Shown piece by piece: positions 9,870-18,104 of a stretch of 53,254 nt of DNA. The notes beneath the pieces are model-generated. The model was not told the origin of the DNA. It made no database searches and saw nothing but the letters and a program-made list of their open reading frames with translations. The stretch's first letter is position 1. Every line of letters begins with the position of its first letter. A program made the position numbers and the translations under genes. The stretch comes from Betaproteobacteria bacterium. GTDB lineage: Bacteria; Pseudomonadota; Gammaproteobacteria; Burkholderiales; Rhodocyclaceae. Where the stretch lies: positions 1 through 53,254 of the forward strand of contig JACRAR010000026.1 in NCBI GenBank assembly GCA_016234745.1, in the 5' to 3' direction.

Positions 9870-11003
9870 ATGCTAGTTGGAGTACCTAAAGAAACCAAGA
9901 ATAACGAGTACCGCGTGGGCATGACGCCTTCAGGGGTACGTGAGTTGGTTGGTCATGGCCATCGTGTACTGGTGCAAAGCGATGCAGGTATCGGAGTTGG
10001 TCTGGCCGACAAACACTACACCGAAGCCGGCGCCGAAGTGGTCATGTCGGCCAGTGAAGTTTTCGGACAAGCCGAACTCATCGTTAAAGTGAAGGAACCC
10101 CAGCATCAGGAACTTGGCCTGTTGAGACCTGGACAGATACTTTTTGCCTACCTTCACCTCGCCCCCGATCCAGAACAAACAAAAGGACTCATCACCGCGG
10201 ATTGTGTCGCCATTGCGTATGAAACGGTCACCGCATCCGGAGGAGGACTGCCGCTTCTGGCGCCGATGAGCCAAGTGGCCGGCCGCATGTCCATTCAAGC
10301 GGGTGCGACCTGCCTGGAAAAGTCGCATGGTGGTGCCGGCGTGCTGCTCGGTGGCGTACCGGGAGTGGCCGCTGGGCGGGTAGTCATTTTCGGTGGCGGG
10401 GTGGTTGGCTGCAACGCTGCGCAGATGGCCGTGGGATTGGGGGCTGATGTCACGGTCATCGATCGATCGCTGGAGAGACTTGCCTATCTGGATGCGTGCT
10501 TCGGTAATCGTATTCATACGATCCATTCGACGGCAGCGGCGATAGAGGAATATGCATTTGCTGCCGACCTCGTCGTGGGAGCAGTGCTCGTGCCTGGCGC
10601 TGCAACCCCGAAGTTCCTGGCGCGAAGCCATTTGGCGCACATGCGACCGGGCTCGGTGTTGGTGGATGTGGCCATAGACCAGGGTGGCTGTTTTGAGACA
10701 AGCCGGCCAACGACGCACGACCATCCGACATACATTGTCGACGACATAGTCCATTACTGCGTAGCCAACATGCCGGGCGCTGTGGCGCGCACATCCACTT
10801 TCGCACTCACTAACGCCACATTGCCCTTTGTCTTGGCTCTTGCCGACAAGGGCTGCCAGCAGGCACTGCTCGATGACGCCAACCTGCGTATGGGACTGAA
10901 CATCCATCGCGGGGAGGTTACCTGCTTCCCTGTGGCAACAAGACACGGCTACAACTATGTGGAGCCCCTGACAAGTATCCGGTCACAGTCGGCAGTCGGC
11001 TAG
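9870..11003 (+). CDS. ald: Alanine dehydrogenase
   Basis: A 377-aa NAD-dependent alanine dehydrogenase (L-alanine + H2O + NAD+ to pyruvate + NH4+ + NADH, reversible), cytoplasmic. The N-terminal [17 protein letters not shown] contains the substrate-binding Arg/Lys motif. The Rossmann fold is at [20 protein letters not shown] with the NAD-ribose Asp in [23 protein letters not shown] and [20 protein letters not shown] are signature blocks of the family. Length matches the family (about 370). It is divergent from putA and 96 bp upstream of the arginase-OAT gene, so it may collect amino groups produced by arginine and proline breakdown. The ribosome site is weak. Confidence 0.95.
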   Translation: MLVGVPKETKNNEYRVGMTPSGVRELVGHGHRVLVQSDAGIGVGLADKHYTEAGAEVVMSASEVFGQAELIVKVKEPQHQELGLLRPGQILFAYLHLAPDPEQTKGLITADCVAIAYETVTASGGGLPLLAPMSQVAGRMSIQAGATCLEKSHGGAGVLLGGVPGVAAGRVVIFGGGVVGCNAAQMAVGLGADVTVIDRSLERLAYLDACFGNRIHTIHSTAAAIEEYAFAADLVVGAVLVPGAATPKFLARSHLAHMRPGSVLVDVAIDQGGCFETSRPTTHDHPTYIVDDIVHYCVANMPGAVARTSTFALTNATLPFVLALADKGCQQALLDDANLRMGLNIHRGEVTCFPVATRHGYNYVEPLTSIRSQSAVG

Positions 11004-11046
11004 AGCCGGTCACGGACTGCTCCGCCGAATCCCCCCTGCGGTGTAT

Positions 11047-11074
11047 TTACTATAGTAATTTAGTCGACTATAGT
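11047..11074 (+). promoter_or_regulatory. Paired ACTATAGT palindromes upstream of the arginase-OAT gene
   Basis: Two copies of ACTATAGT (11049-11056 and 11067-11074), each self-complementary, lie 18 bp apart. The first is the centre of a perfect 12-bp palindrome (11047-11058), and a perfect 10-bp palindrome TAGTCGACTA (11061-11070) lies between them. The array ends 25 bp before the ATG at 11100 in an otherwise AT-rich leader. This layout is typical of tandem operator half-turns or a promoter with its operator. The binding protein is unknown. Confidence 0.5.
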
Positions 11075-11099
11075 GAAAGCGTAAGGATGGGATGCACTC

Positions 11100-13256
11100 A
11101 TGGACAGCTTAGGCCCTCTGAAACGGCTTACGATACGCCTGATCGGCGTTGCCAGCGGCTTGGGAGTGCCTGCCCACAGAAGGACAGGGAGTGAGCGGGC
11201 GGCTACGGCACTAGAGGTCGCAGATGTCGGTGCTGGAATGCACAGGCAGCGGGTCGACTGCAGTTGGGATGAGATGATCGACGCTCCTGATCCGCAACTA
11301 CCCCGTGACACGGCGTTGCGCCTGCTGTGCCAGCAAGTCGCTGAGCGTGTTGCCGCATGCCTGGGCTGCGGTGCATTACCCGTTGTGGTGAGTGGTGATC
11401 ATGCGATGGCGGTAGGCACTTGGCAGGGTGTCGCGCGCGTCGTCAAGAAGAGGCTTGGCATGCTGTGGATCGACGCCCATTTCGATGCACATACACTGGT
11501 CAGCAGTTTGAGCGGCAATCCCCACGGCATGCCATTGGCGGCGCTGTTCGGCCATGGCCCCAATCCGTGGGAATGCGAGCAGGGAGTGATAGACGCGAGT
11601 CGTTGCTGCGTCTATGGCGTGCGCAGCTACGAGAATTCCGAGTTGGTATTGCTGCAGGACATGGGCGTCAAGATCGTGCCCATGGAAGAAATCCGCCGCA
11701 GGGGGGTGCCACAGACGCTTGCCGAGGCTTTGTCCCATGTCAGTAGCGGGCGCTTCGGCATATCCATCGATCTGGATGCCTTTGATCCACCCGCTGCGCC
11801 GGGCGTCAACATGCCGTGCGCGAACGGCCTGGATGACGAGCCCGTAGTTGAGGCATTGTGCGGCTTGGCGCGCAATCCGCAACTGGCCGCGATCGAGATC
11901 GCCGAGTACAACCCCGACTTCGATATCGACGGCAAGACCGCCAAGCTTGTGTCCGCCTTGCTCGGATCGATGACTGTGTTGACCGGCGCCGACTACCGGG
12001 AGATCGAGTCGCATTACGGCGCACACAACTATGCGCCGCTGCCGGTGGTGCTTGCGCGCGGGGCAGGGGTCTACGTTTGGGATACGGAAGGACGTCGTTA
12101 TCTCGACATGATGTCTGCCTATTCGGCGGCCAGCTTCGGCCACTGCCATCCGCGCTTGGTTGCGGTGCTCGCGCGGCAGGCGCAGCGCCTGGCGGTTACT
12201 TCGCGCGCCTTCTTCAATGACCGGTTGCCGTTGTTACTTGTGCGCTTAAGCGAAATGTTCGGCTACGAAGCAGTCCTGCCGGTCAATACCGGACTGGAGG
12301 CGGTCGAGACCGCGCTCAAGGCGGCGCGCAAGTGGGGCTACCGGCACAAGGGCATCGCTGTGGACCGCGCCGAGATCATCGCCTGCGAGGGCAATTTTCA
12401 CGGGCGTTCGATCGCCATCGTCGGCATGTCGTCTGAAGCCCAGTATCGCGACGGCTTCGGTCCATTCCCGCCAGGCTTCAAGCGCGTCATCTATGGTGAC
12501 GCCGCCGCGCTCGAGGCCGCCATCACGCCGCAGACGGCGGCTTTCCTGGTGGAACCGGTGCAGGGTGAGGGCGGCATCATCGTTCCCCCCGACGGATATT
12601 TGCGAGACTGCGCCGACATCTGCCGGCATCACGATGTTCTGCTGATCTGCGATGAGGTGCAGACCGGCCTGGGCCGCACCGGCAAACTGCTTGCGTCCTG
12701 GCATGAAGGCGTGAGGCCCGACGCGGTAATCCTGGGAAAGGCGCTGGGTGGCGGCCTGCTGCCGGTATCGGCTTTTCTTGCCGACCGCCGGGTCATGGAC
12801 GTGTTTACGCCCGGCGATCATGGCAGCACCTTTGGCGGCAATGCCTTGGCCGCCGCGGTGGCGCTGGAAGCTCTGGATATGCTGGTCGAACTGGATTTGC
12901 CGGCACGGTCAGCCATGCTCGGCCAGTACCTGCTGGCGCGGCTGAATCAGCTCGAAAATCCTGCGATACGCGCGGTCAGGGGGCGCGGACTGTTTGCCGG
13001 CATCGAGCTTGATCCAAAGATCGTCGATGCCCACAGCGCCTGCCTGCGGTTGCTTGAGGCCGGCGTGTTGAGCAAGGATACCCATGCAACGGTGATCAGG
13101 ATTGCACCGCCGCTGATCATTGAGCAGGCCGAGCTTGACGACGGCATCGAGCGCATTGCTGCCACCTTGCGGCGGATTGTGGCGGATTGTGGCGGATTTC
13201 CCCCGCGCGGCGTGAAGGAGGAGCGATGGGCAGCATCGATACCGGGAATATCCTGA
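11100..13256 (+). CDS. Arginase-ornithine aminotransferase fusion protein
   Basis: A 718-aa fusion of two complete enzymes. Residues about 12-296 are an arginase-family ureohydrolase with all Mn ligands in place: H101 (SGDH), D125/H127/D129 (WIDAHFDAHT), D224/D226 (SIDLDAFDP). Residues about 302-700 are a class III PLP enzyme closest to ornithine aminotransferase (HYGAHNYAPLPVVLARG, SAYSAASFGHCHPRL, PLP-binding D518 and Schiff-base K547 in ILGKALGGG). The chain would convert arginine to ornithine and urea, then ornithine to glutamate-5-semialdehyde, which PutA or the downstream dehydrogenase could oxidise. The linker is only a few residues. The last 24 residues depend on a 10-bp tandem repeat and overlap the next gene by 31 bp. 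An agmatinase/guanidinobutyrase-like specificity is not excluded for the first half. Confidence 0.88.
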   Translation: MDSLGPLKRLTIRLIGVASGLGVPAHRRTGSERAATALEVADVGAGMHRQRVDCSWDEMIDAPDPQLPRDTALRLLCQQVAERVAACLGCGALPVVVSGDHAMAVGTWQGVARVVKKRLGMLWIDAHFDAHTLVSSLSGNPHGMPLAALFGHGPNPWECEQGVIDASRCCVYGVRSYENSELVLLQDMGVKIVPMEEIRRRGVPQTLAEALSHVSSGRFGISIDLDAFDPPAAPGVNMPCANGLDDEPVVEALCGLARNPQLAAIEIAEYNPDFDIDGKTAKLVSALLGSMTVLTGADYREIESHYGAHNYAPLPVVLARGAGVYVWDTEGRRYLDMMSAYSAASFGHCHPRLVAVLARQAQRLAVTSRAFFNDRLPLLLVRLSEMFGYEAVLPVNTGLEAVETALKAARKWGYRHKGIAVDRAEIIACEGNFHGRSIAIVGMSSEAQYRDGFGPFPPGFKRVIYGDAAALEAAITPQTAAFLVEPVQGEGGIIVPPDGYLRDCADICRHHDVLLICDEVQTGLGRTGKLLASWHEGVRPDAVILGKALGGGLLPVSAFLADRRVMDVFTPGDHGSTFGGNALAAAVALEALDMLVELDLPARSAMLGQYLLARLNQLENPAIRAVRGRGLFAGIELDPKIVDAHSACLRLLEAGVLSKDTHATVIRIAPPLIIEQAELDDGIERIAATLRRIVADCGGFPPRGVKEERWAASIPGIS
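13171..13198 (+). repeat. 10-bp tandem repeat at the 3' end of the arginase-OAT gene
   Basis: GGCGGATTGT occurs at 13171-13180 and 13181-13190, followed by a partial copy GGCGGATT (13191-13198). The unit is not a multiple of three, so gain or loss of one copy shifts the frame. With one copy fewer the gene would end ...RRIVADFPRAA at the TGA at 13213, immediately before the AAGGAGG of the next gene. As it stands it reads 24 codons past the repeat start into the next gene. Confidence 0.85.
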
Positions 13257-14746
13257 GCGGACTGGATATCGCCAGCAGCATCGCCGAGGCGGATGATGGC
13301 TTGGTTTCGGAAAATCCGGCGACGGGCAGAGCCATCGCTTGCGTCCGTCGTGACGAAAGCGGAAAGATCGAGACGGTACTCGCCGCTTCCCGGGTCGCCT
13401 TCCGGAAATGGCGGGAGGTTCCGGCGCCGCGCCGCGGTGCGCTGGTCCGTGCGCTGGGCGAGCAACTGCGCCGGCACAGGGATCTGCTCGGTACCTTGAT
13501 TTCCCTAGAAACCGGCAAGATCAAGGCCGAGGGCGATGGCGAAGTGCAGGAAATGATCGATATCGCCGATCTTGCCGTCGGTCTTTCCCGCCAGCTTTAC
13601 GGCAACACCATGCACTCGGAGCGCGCGCGCCACAGGATGTTCGAACAATGGCATCCGCTCGGCCCGGTCGGTGTCATCACCGCCTTCAATTTCCCGGCCG
13701 CAGTGTGGGCATGGAATGCCTTCATCGCCGCGGTTTGCGGCGACACCATCGTCTGGAAGCCCAGCCCCAAGGCGCCATTGACGGCGCTGGCCATCCACCG
13801 TCTGGCATGTGATGTGGCGCAACAGCATGGAGCACAGGACGTTTTCGGCTTACTGATTTCCGACGAGGCCGGGGTTGGTGAACGCCTGGCTGGCGATCCG
13901 CGCCTGCCGCTGCTGTCTTTCACCGGTTCGTCCGCAGTGGGTCGCAAGGTGGCAACTGCTGTGGCCTCTCGTTACGGCCGCAGCCTGCTCGAATGTTCCG
14001 GCAACAACGCCGTGATAGTCGATGAAAGCGCCGATCTCGATCTGGCGGTGCGCGCCATCATTTTCGGTGCGGTGGGAACCGCCGGCCAGCGCTGCACCTC
14101 GACGCGCCGCTTGATCGTGCATGAGTCGTGTTATGCGGAACTCATCGATCGCCTGCTCGCCGCCTATGGCCAGGTGTGCGTCGGCGACCCGCTGGCCGAA
14201 GGTACCCTGATGGGGCCGCTGATCGATGCGCCGGCGCGCGCCGCTTTTGTCGCCGCCGTCGCCGAAGCCGAGGCAGGCGGCGGACAGGTGCTGTGCGGCG
14301 GCAAGTCGCTGGAGGGGCCGGGATATTTTGTCCAGCCGACGCTGATTGCCGCCAGGAACGATCTCCCGGTGGTGCAGCGTGAAACTTTTGGTCCCATTCT
14401 TTACGTCATGCAATATCGAGACTTTGACCAGGCATTGGCAATGCAGAACGCCGTGCCGCAAGGCTTGTCGTCCGCGCTATTTACCCTGAACTTGCGGCAT
14501 GCCGAAAGCTTCCTCTCGGCGTCGGGCAGCGATTGCGGTATCGCCAATATCAATCTCGGCACGTCGGGAGCGGAGATCGGCGGTGCATTCGGCGGCGAGA
14601 AGGAAACCGGCGGCGGTCGCGAGGCCGGTTCGGACGCATGGAAAACCTACATGCGCCGCCAGACCAACACCATCAACTGGGGTTCCGATTTGCCATTGGC
14701 TCAGGGCATTGAGTTCACTCTGGCAGGGAATCGGAACGATCTATAA
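13226..14746 (+). CDS. ALDH7-family semialdehyde dehydrogenase
   Basis: A 506-aa NAD(P)-dependent aldehyde dehydrogenase of the antiquitin (ALDH7) group, whose members oxidise alpha-aminoadipate semialdehyde/piperideine-6-carboxylate. Visible are the cofactor segment FNFPAAVWAWNAF, the glycine loop FTGSSAVGRKVA, the general base in LLECSGNNAVIVDES, the nucleophilic Cys in GQRCTSTRR, and the family C-terminus EAGSDAWKTYMRR with TINWGSDLPLAQGI. The ATG at 13226 follows AAGGAGGAG closely and is preferred over upstream in-frame codons. It overlaps the fusion gene by 31 bp and so is co-transcribed. In this setting it may oxidise the semialdehyde made by the aminotransferase, or serve lysine breakdown; sequence alone cannot decide. 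Confidence 0.9.
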   Translation: MGSIDTGNILSGLDIASSIAEADDGLVSENPATGRAIACVRRDESGKIETVLAASRVAFRKWREVPAPRRGALVRALGEQLRRHRDLLGTLISLETGKIKAEGDGEVQEMIDIADLAVGLSRQLYGNTMHSERARHRMFEQWHPLGPVGVITAFNFPAAVWAWNAFIAAVCGDTIVWKPSPKAPLTALAIHRLACDVAQQHGAQDVFGLLISDEAGVGERLAGDPRLPLLSFTGSSAVGRKVATAVASRYGRSLLECSGNNAVIVDESADLDLAVRAIIFGAVGTAGQRCTSTRRLIVHESCYAELIDRLLAAYGQVCVGDPLAEGTLMGPLIDAPARAAFVAAVAEAEAGGGQVLCGGKSLEGPGYFVQPTLIAARNDLPVVQRETFGPILYVMQYRDFDQALAMQNAVPQGLSSALFTLNLRHAESFLSASGSDCGIANINLGTSGAEIGGAFGGEKETGGGREAGSDAWKTYMRRQTNTINWGSDLPLAQGIEFTLAGNRNDL

Positions 14747-14767
14747 CCAAAATACCATATTTAATTA

Positions 14768-14798
14768 GTCAACTTATGAAATCTCTTGGCCGTTAATG
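14768..14798 (+). promoter_or_regulatory. 31-bp element, copy 2 (prkA leader)
   Basis: Same orientation and length as the element at 9788-9818 and 25/31 identical, with both ends conserved (GTCAACTTA at the start, GCCGTTAATG at the end). It ends 56 bp before the prkA ATG, against 51 bp for ald. That near-identical placement argues for a regulatory site rather than chance. Confidence 0.55.
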
Positions 14799-14854
14799 TT
14801 TCTAAGCAGTGAAGGTTGCCAACATCCGCCGATAACAGAATGAGGAGCTAGGCC

Positions 14855-16777
14855 ATGTCCATCTTCGCCCGCTATCAAGGCCGCTACGAGTCCGCCCTGG
14901 AAGAAGACCTGTCGGTCCAGGAGTATCTTGAATTGTGCCGGAAGGAGCCGACAGCCTACCGCAGTGTTGCCGAGCGCATGCTGGCTGCAATAGGCGAACC
15001 GGAACTGGTCGACACGCGCCTCGATCCGCGCCTGTCACGCTTGTTCGCCAACAAGATCATCAAGATATACCCGGCGTTTCGCGACTTCTATGGCATGGAA
15101 GAGGCGATCGAGAACATCGTTGCCTACATCCGTCACGCTGCCCAGGGCCTGGAAGAGAAGAAGCAGATCCTGTATCTGCTTGGCCCGGTCGGCGGCGGGA
15201 AATCGTCGCTGGCGGAAAAATTCAAATCCCTGATCGAGAAGGAGCCGTTTTATGCGATCAAGGACTCGCCGGTACACGAATCGCCCCTGGGCCTGTTCAA
15301 GGTCGAAGAGGATGGCCCGATCCTTGAAGACGACTTCGGTATTCCCAAGCGCTACCTGAACACCATCATGTCGCCGTGGGCAGTCAAGCGCCTGCATGAA
15401 TTCAATGGCGACATCACCAAATTCCGCGTCGTCAAGTTGCGGCCTTCGGTGCTGCGGCAGATCGGGATTTCGAAAACCGAACCGGGCGACGAGAACAATC
15501 AGGACATTTCCTCCCTGGTCGGGAAGATTGACATCCGCAAACTCGAAGAGTATTCGCAGAACGACCCCGATGCCTACAGCTACTCGGGTGGATTGTGCCT
15601 GGCCAACCGCGGCCTGCTCGAGTTCGTCGAGATGTTCAAGGCGCCGATCAAGGTGCTGCATCCGCTGCTGACGGCGACGCAGGAAGGCAACTACAAAGGT
15701 ACCGAAGGTTTCGGTGCGATTCCTTTCGACGGCATGATCCTCGCGCACTCTAACGAGGCCGAGTGGCTGGCGTTCAAGAACAATCGCCACAACGAAGCCT
15801 TCCTTGACCGCATCTACATCGTCAAGGTGCCCTACTGCCTGCGCGTGTCCGAGGAGGTCAAGATCTACGAGAAGCTAATGGCGAACTCATCCCTGTCCAA
15901 GGCACCTTGCGCGCCGGACACGCTGCTTATGATGGCGCAGTTCTCCGTGCTGTCGCGCCTCAAGGAACCGGAGAACTCGGCGATCTATTCGAAGATGCGC
16001 GTGTATGACGGCGAGAATCTCAAGGACACCGACCCCAAGGCCAAGTCCTATCAGGAATACCGCGATTACGCCGGCGTCGACGAGGGCATGACAGGTCTGT
16101 CCACGCGCTTTGCCTTCAAGATCCTGTCGAAAGTATTCAACTTCGACCATCGTGAGGTGGCGGCCAACCCCGTGCACCTGATGTACGTGCTTGAGCAGCA
16201 GATCGAGCAGGAGCAGTTCGCCGCCGAAGTGGAGCAGCGCTACCTCGGCTTCATCAAGGAGTTTCTCGCGCCGCGTTATGCCGAATTTATCGGCAAGGAA
16301 ATTCAGACGGCCTACCTGGAATCGTATTCGGAATATGGCCAAAATATCTTCGATCGCTATGTTACCTATGCCGACTTCTGGATTCAGGATCAGGAGTTTC
16401 GCGATCCGAATACCGGCGAGATCCTCGACCGCGGCGCACTCAACGACGAACTCGAGAAAATCGAGAAACCGGCCGGCATCAGCAATCCCAAGGACTTCCG
16501 CAACGAAGTGGTGAACTTCGTGCTGCGCGCCAGGGCCAAGAACGAAGGCTTGAATCCGGCCTGGACCTCCTACGAGAAACTGCGTGCCGTGATCGAGAAG
16601 AAGATGTTCTCCAACACCGAAGAATTGCTGCCGGTTATTTCCTTCAATAGCAAGGCCAGTGCTGACGATCAGCGCAAGCACGAGGATTTCGTGAATCGCA
16701 TGAAGGCCAGGGGTTATACCGAGAAACAAGTGCGCTTGCTGGCGGAATGGTATCTACGCGTACGCAAGTCGTCTTGA
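14855..16777 (+). CDS. prkA: PrkA-family serine protein kinase
   Basis: A 640-aa cytoplasmic PrkA/YeaG protein, with an AAA+-like N-terminal half and a C-terminal kinase-like domain. The P-loop GPVGGGKSS is at residues about 112-120. YLNTIMSPWAVKRL and GLCLANRGLLEFVEMFKAP are typical PrkA segments. Length equals that of E. coli YeaG (about 644). In enterobacteria it acts with YeaH in sustained nitrogen starvation. GAGGAG precedes the ATG. yeaH and spoVR follow in the same order as in many proteobacteria. The leader carries the 31-bp element shared with the ald/putA gap. Confidence 0.95.
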   Translation: MSIFARYQGRYESALEEDLSVQEYLELCRKEPTAYRSVAERMLAAIGEPELVDTRLDPRLSRLFANKIIKIYPAFRDFYGMEEAIENIVAYIRHAAQGLEEKKQILYLLGPVGGGKSSLAEKFKSLIEKEPFYAIKDSPVHESPLGLFKVEEDGPILEDDFGIPKRYLNTIMSPWAVKRLHEFNGDITKFRVVKLRPSVLRQIGISKTEPGDENNQDISSLVGKIDIRKLEEYSQNDPDAYSYSGGLCLANRGLLEFVEMFKAPIKVLHPLLTATQEGNYKGTEGFGAIPFDGMILAHSNEAEWLAFKNNRHNEAFLDRIYIVKVPYCLRVSEEVKIYEKLMANSSLSKAPCAPDTLLMMAQFSVLSRLKEPENSAIYSKMRVYDGENLKDTDPKAKSYQEYRDYAGVDEGMTGLSTRFAFKILSKVFNFDHREVAANPVHLMYVLEQQIEQEQFAAEVEQRYLGFIKEFLAPRYAEFIGKEIQTAYLESYSEYGQNIFDRYVTYADFWIQDQEFRDPNTGEILDRGALNDELEKIEKPAGISNPKDFRNEVVNFVLRARAKNEGLNPAWTSYEKLRAVIEKKMFSNTEELLPVISFNSKASADDQRKHEDFVNRMKARGYTEKQVRLLAEWYLRVRKSS

Positions 16778-16831
16778 GCTGGCCTTGACGCGGGCGGGCA
16801 AGAGCAGGCGACCGGGCAGCGGGAGGACAAC

Positions 16832-18097
16832 ATGCTTCAGATCATCGACCGGCGCAACGACAGCAAGAACAAGAGCGCCGTCAATCGCAACCGATTCATC
16901 CGGCGCTTCAAGGGCCAAATCAAGGAGGCGGTGCGGGAAGCCATCGCGCGTCGGAGCATCGCCGATATCGACAAAGGCGAGAAAGTCGGTATCCCGGCCA
17001 AGGACATTGCCGAGCCACAGTTCCGCCACGGCCGGGGTGGGCGCTGGAATATCGTGCAGCCGGGCAATGACCGCTTTATTGTCGGCGACGAGATCGAGCG
17101 ACCCCAAGGGAGTGCCGGAGATGGCGGCAGCGACGCCAGTCCGGATGGCGAAAGTCTCGACGATTTCGTGTTTTCGCTTTCGCGCGAGGAATTCCTCGAC
17201 ATCTTCTTTGACGAGTTGGCCCTGCCGCACCTGGTCAAGACGCAACTTGCCAATGTCGTCGAGTACAAGCGCGTGCGTGCCGGCTTTACCTCCACAGGAG
17301 TGCCAACCAACATCAATGTGGTGCGCTCGCTGCGCGGCGCTACGGGACGGCGCATTGCCGCTGCCGCACCCTATCTCAAGACCTTGCGTGCAATGAGGGA
17401 AGAGCTTGCCCAACTTGAGGCGTGCGGCGAAGGCGAAAGCGATCGCGCTACGGAACTGCGTCGCGAGATTGGCTACTTGCTGCGCAAGATCGACAGCCTG
17501 CCGTTCATCGATACTTTCGACCTGCGCTACAACAACCGCATCCGCATCCCGGCGCCGTCAACCCAAGCCGTCATGTTCTGCATCATGGACGTTTCGGGAT
17601 CGATGGACGAGGAGAAGAAGCAGATCGCCAAACGCTTCTTCATGCTGCTTTACCTGTTTCTGACGCGCACTTACGAGCATATCGAGATTGTCTTCATCCG
17701 CCACCATACTCTGGCGCTGGAAGTCGACGAGGAGGATTTCTTCCGCTCGCGCGAATCGGGCGGCACCGTGGTGTCTAGCGCGCTCGAATTGATGTGCCGC
17801 ATCGTACGCGAGCGCTACACCACGGATGTCTGGAACATCTACTGCGCCCAGGCGTCGGATGGCGACAACTGGGATGCCGATTCGCCGAAATGCAGCGATC
17901 TACTGGAATCCGTCGTCATTCCGCTGGTCCAGTATTACGCCTACATCGAAATTTCTGACGGCGAGCCGCAGAACCTGTGGCGCGAATATTCCAAGATCAA
18001 AGCAAAATACTCGCAATGCTTCGCCATGCAGCAGATCGGCAATCTGGCCGACATCTATCCGGTTTTTCGCGAGCTGTTCAAAAAGAAACTGGCGTGA
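16832..18097 (+). CDS. yeaH: YeaH/YhbH family protein (DUF444)
   Basis: A 421-aa DUF444/UPF0229 protein. The N-terminus is basic and likely unstructured (SVNRNRFIRRFKGQIKEAV). The C-terminal half is a von Willebrand A-like domain whose metal site is readable as DVSGSMDEEKKQIAKRFF (MIDAS DxSxS at residues 253-257). The family is always found with PrkA and SpoVR and is thought to act with the kinase in stress and nitrogen-starvation survival; its biochemical job is not known. GGAGG lies 5 bp before the ATG. Spacing is 54 bp from prkA and 7 bp to spoVR, consistent with one operon. Confidence 0.94.
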   Translation: MLQIIDRRNDSKNKSAVNRNRFIRRFKGQIKEAVREAIARRSIADIDKGEKVGIPAKDIAEPQFRHGRGGRWNIVQPGNDRFIVGDEIERPQGSAGDGGSDASPDGESLDDFVFSLSREEFLDIFFDELALPHLVKTQLANVVEYKRVRAGFTSTGVPTNINVVRSLRGATGRRIAAAAPYLKTLRAMREELAQLEACGEGESDRATELRREIGYLLRKIDSLPFIDTFDLRYNNRIRIPAPSTQAVMFCIMDVSGSMDEEKKQIAKRFFMLLYLFLTRTYEHIEIVFIRHHTLALEVDEEDFFRSRESGGTVVSSALELMCRIVRERYTTDVWNIYCAQASDGDNWDADSPKCSDLLESVVIPLVQYYAYIEISDGEPQNLWREYSKIKAKYSQCFAMQQIGNLADIYPVFRELFKKKLA

Positions 18098-18104
18098 TTG
18101 CACC

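Noticed and set aside
14828-14835. GCCGATAA before prkA as a sigma-28 (flagellar) -10 box
   Set aside because: No TAAA-type -35 at the right distance, and the box almost touches the ribosome site. The copy at 2287-2294 is also in the wrong orientation for the chemoreceptor.
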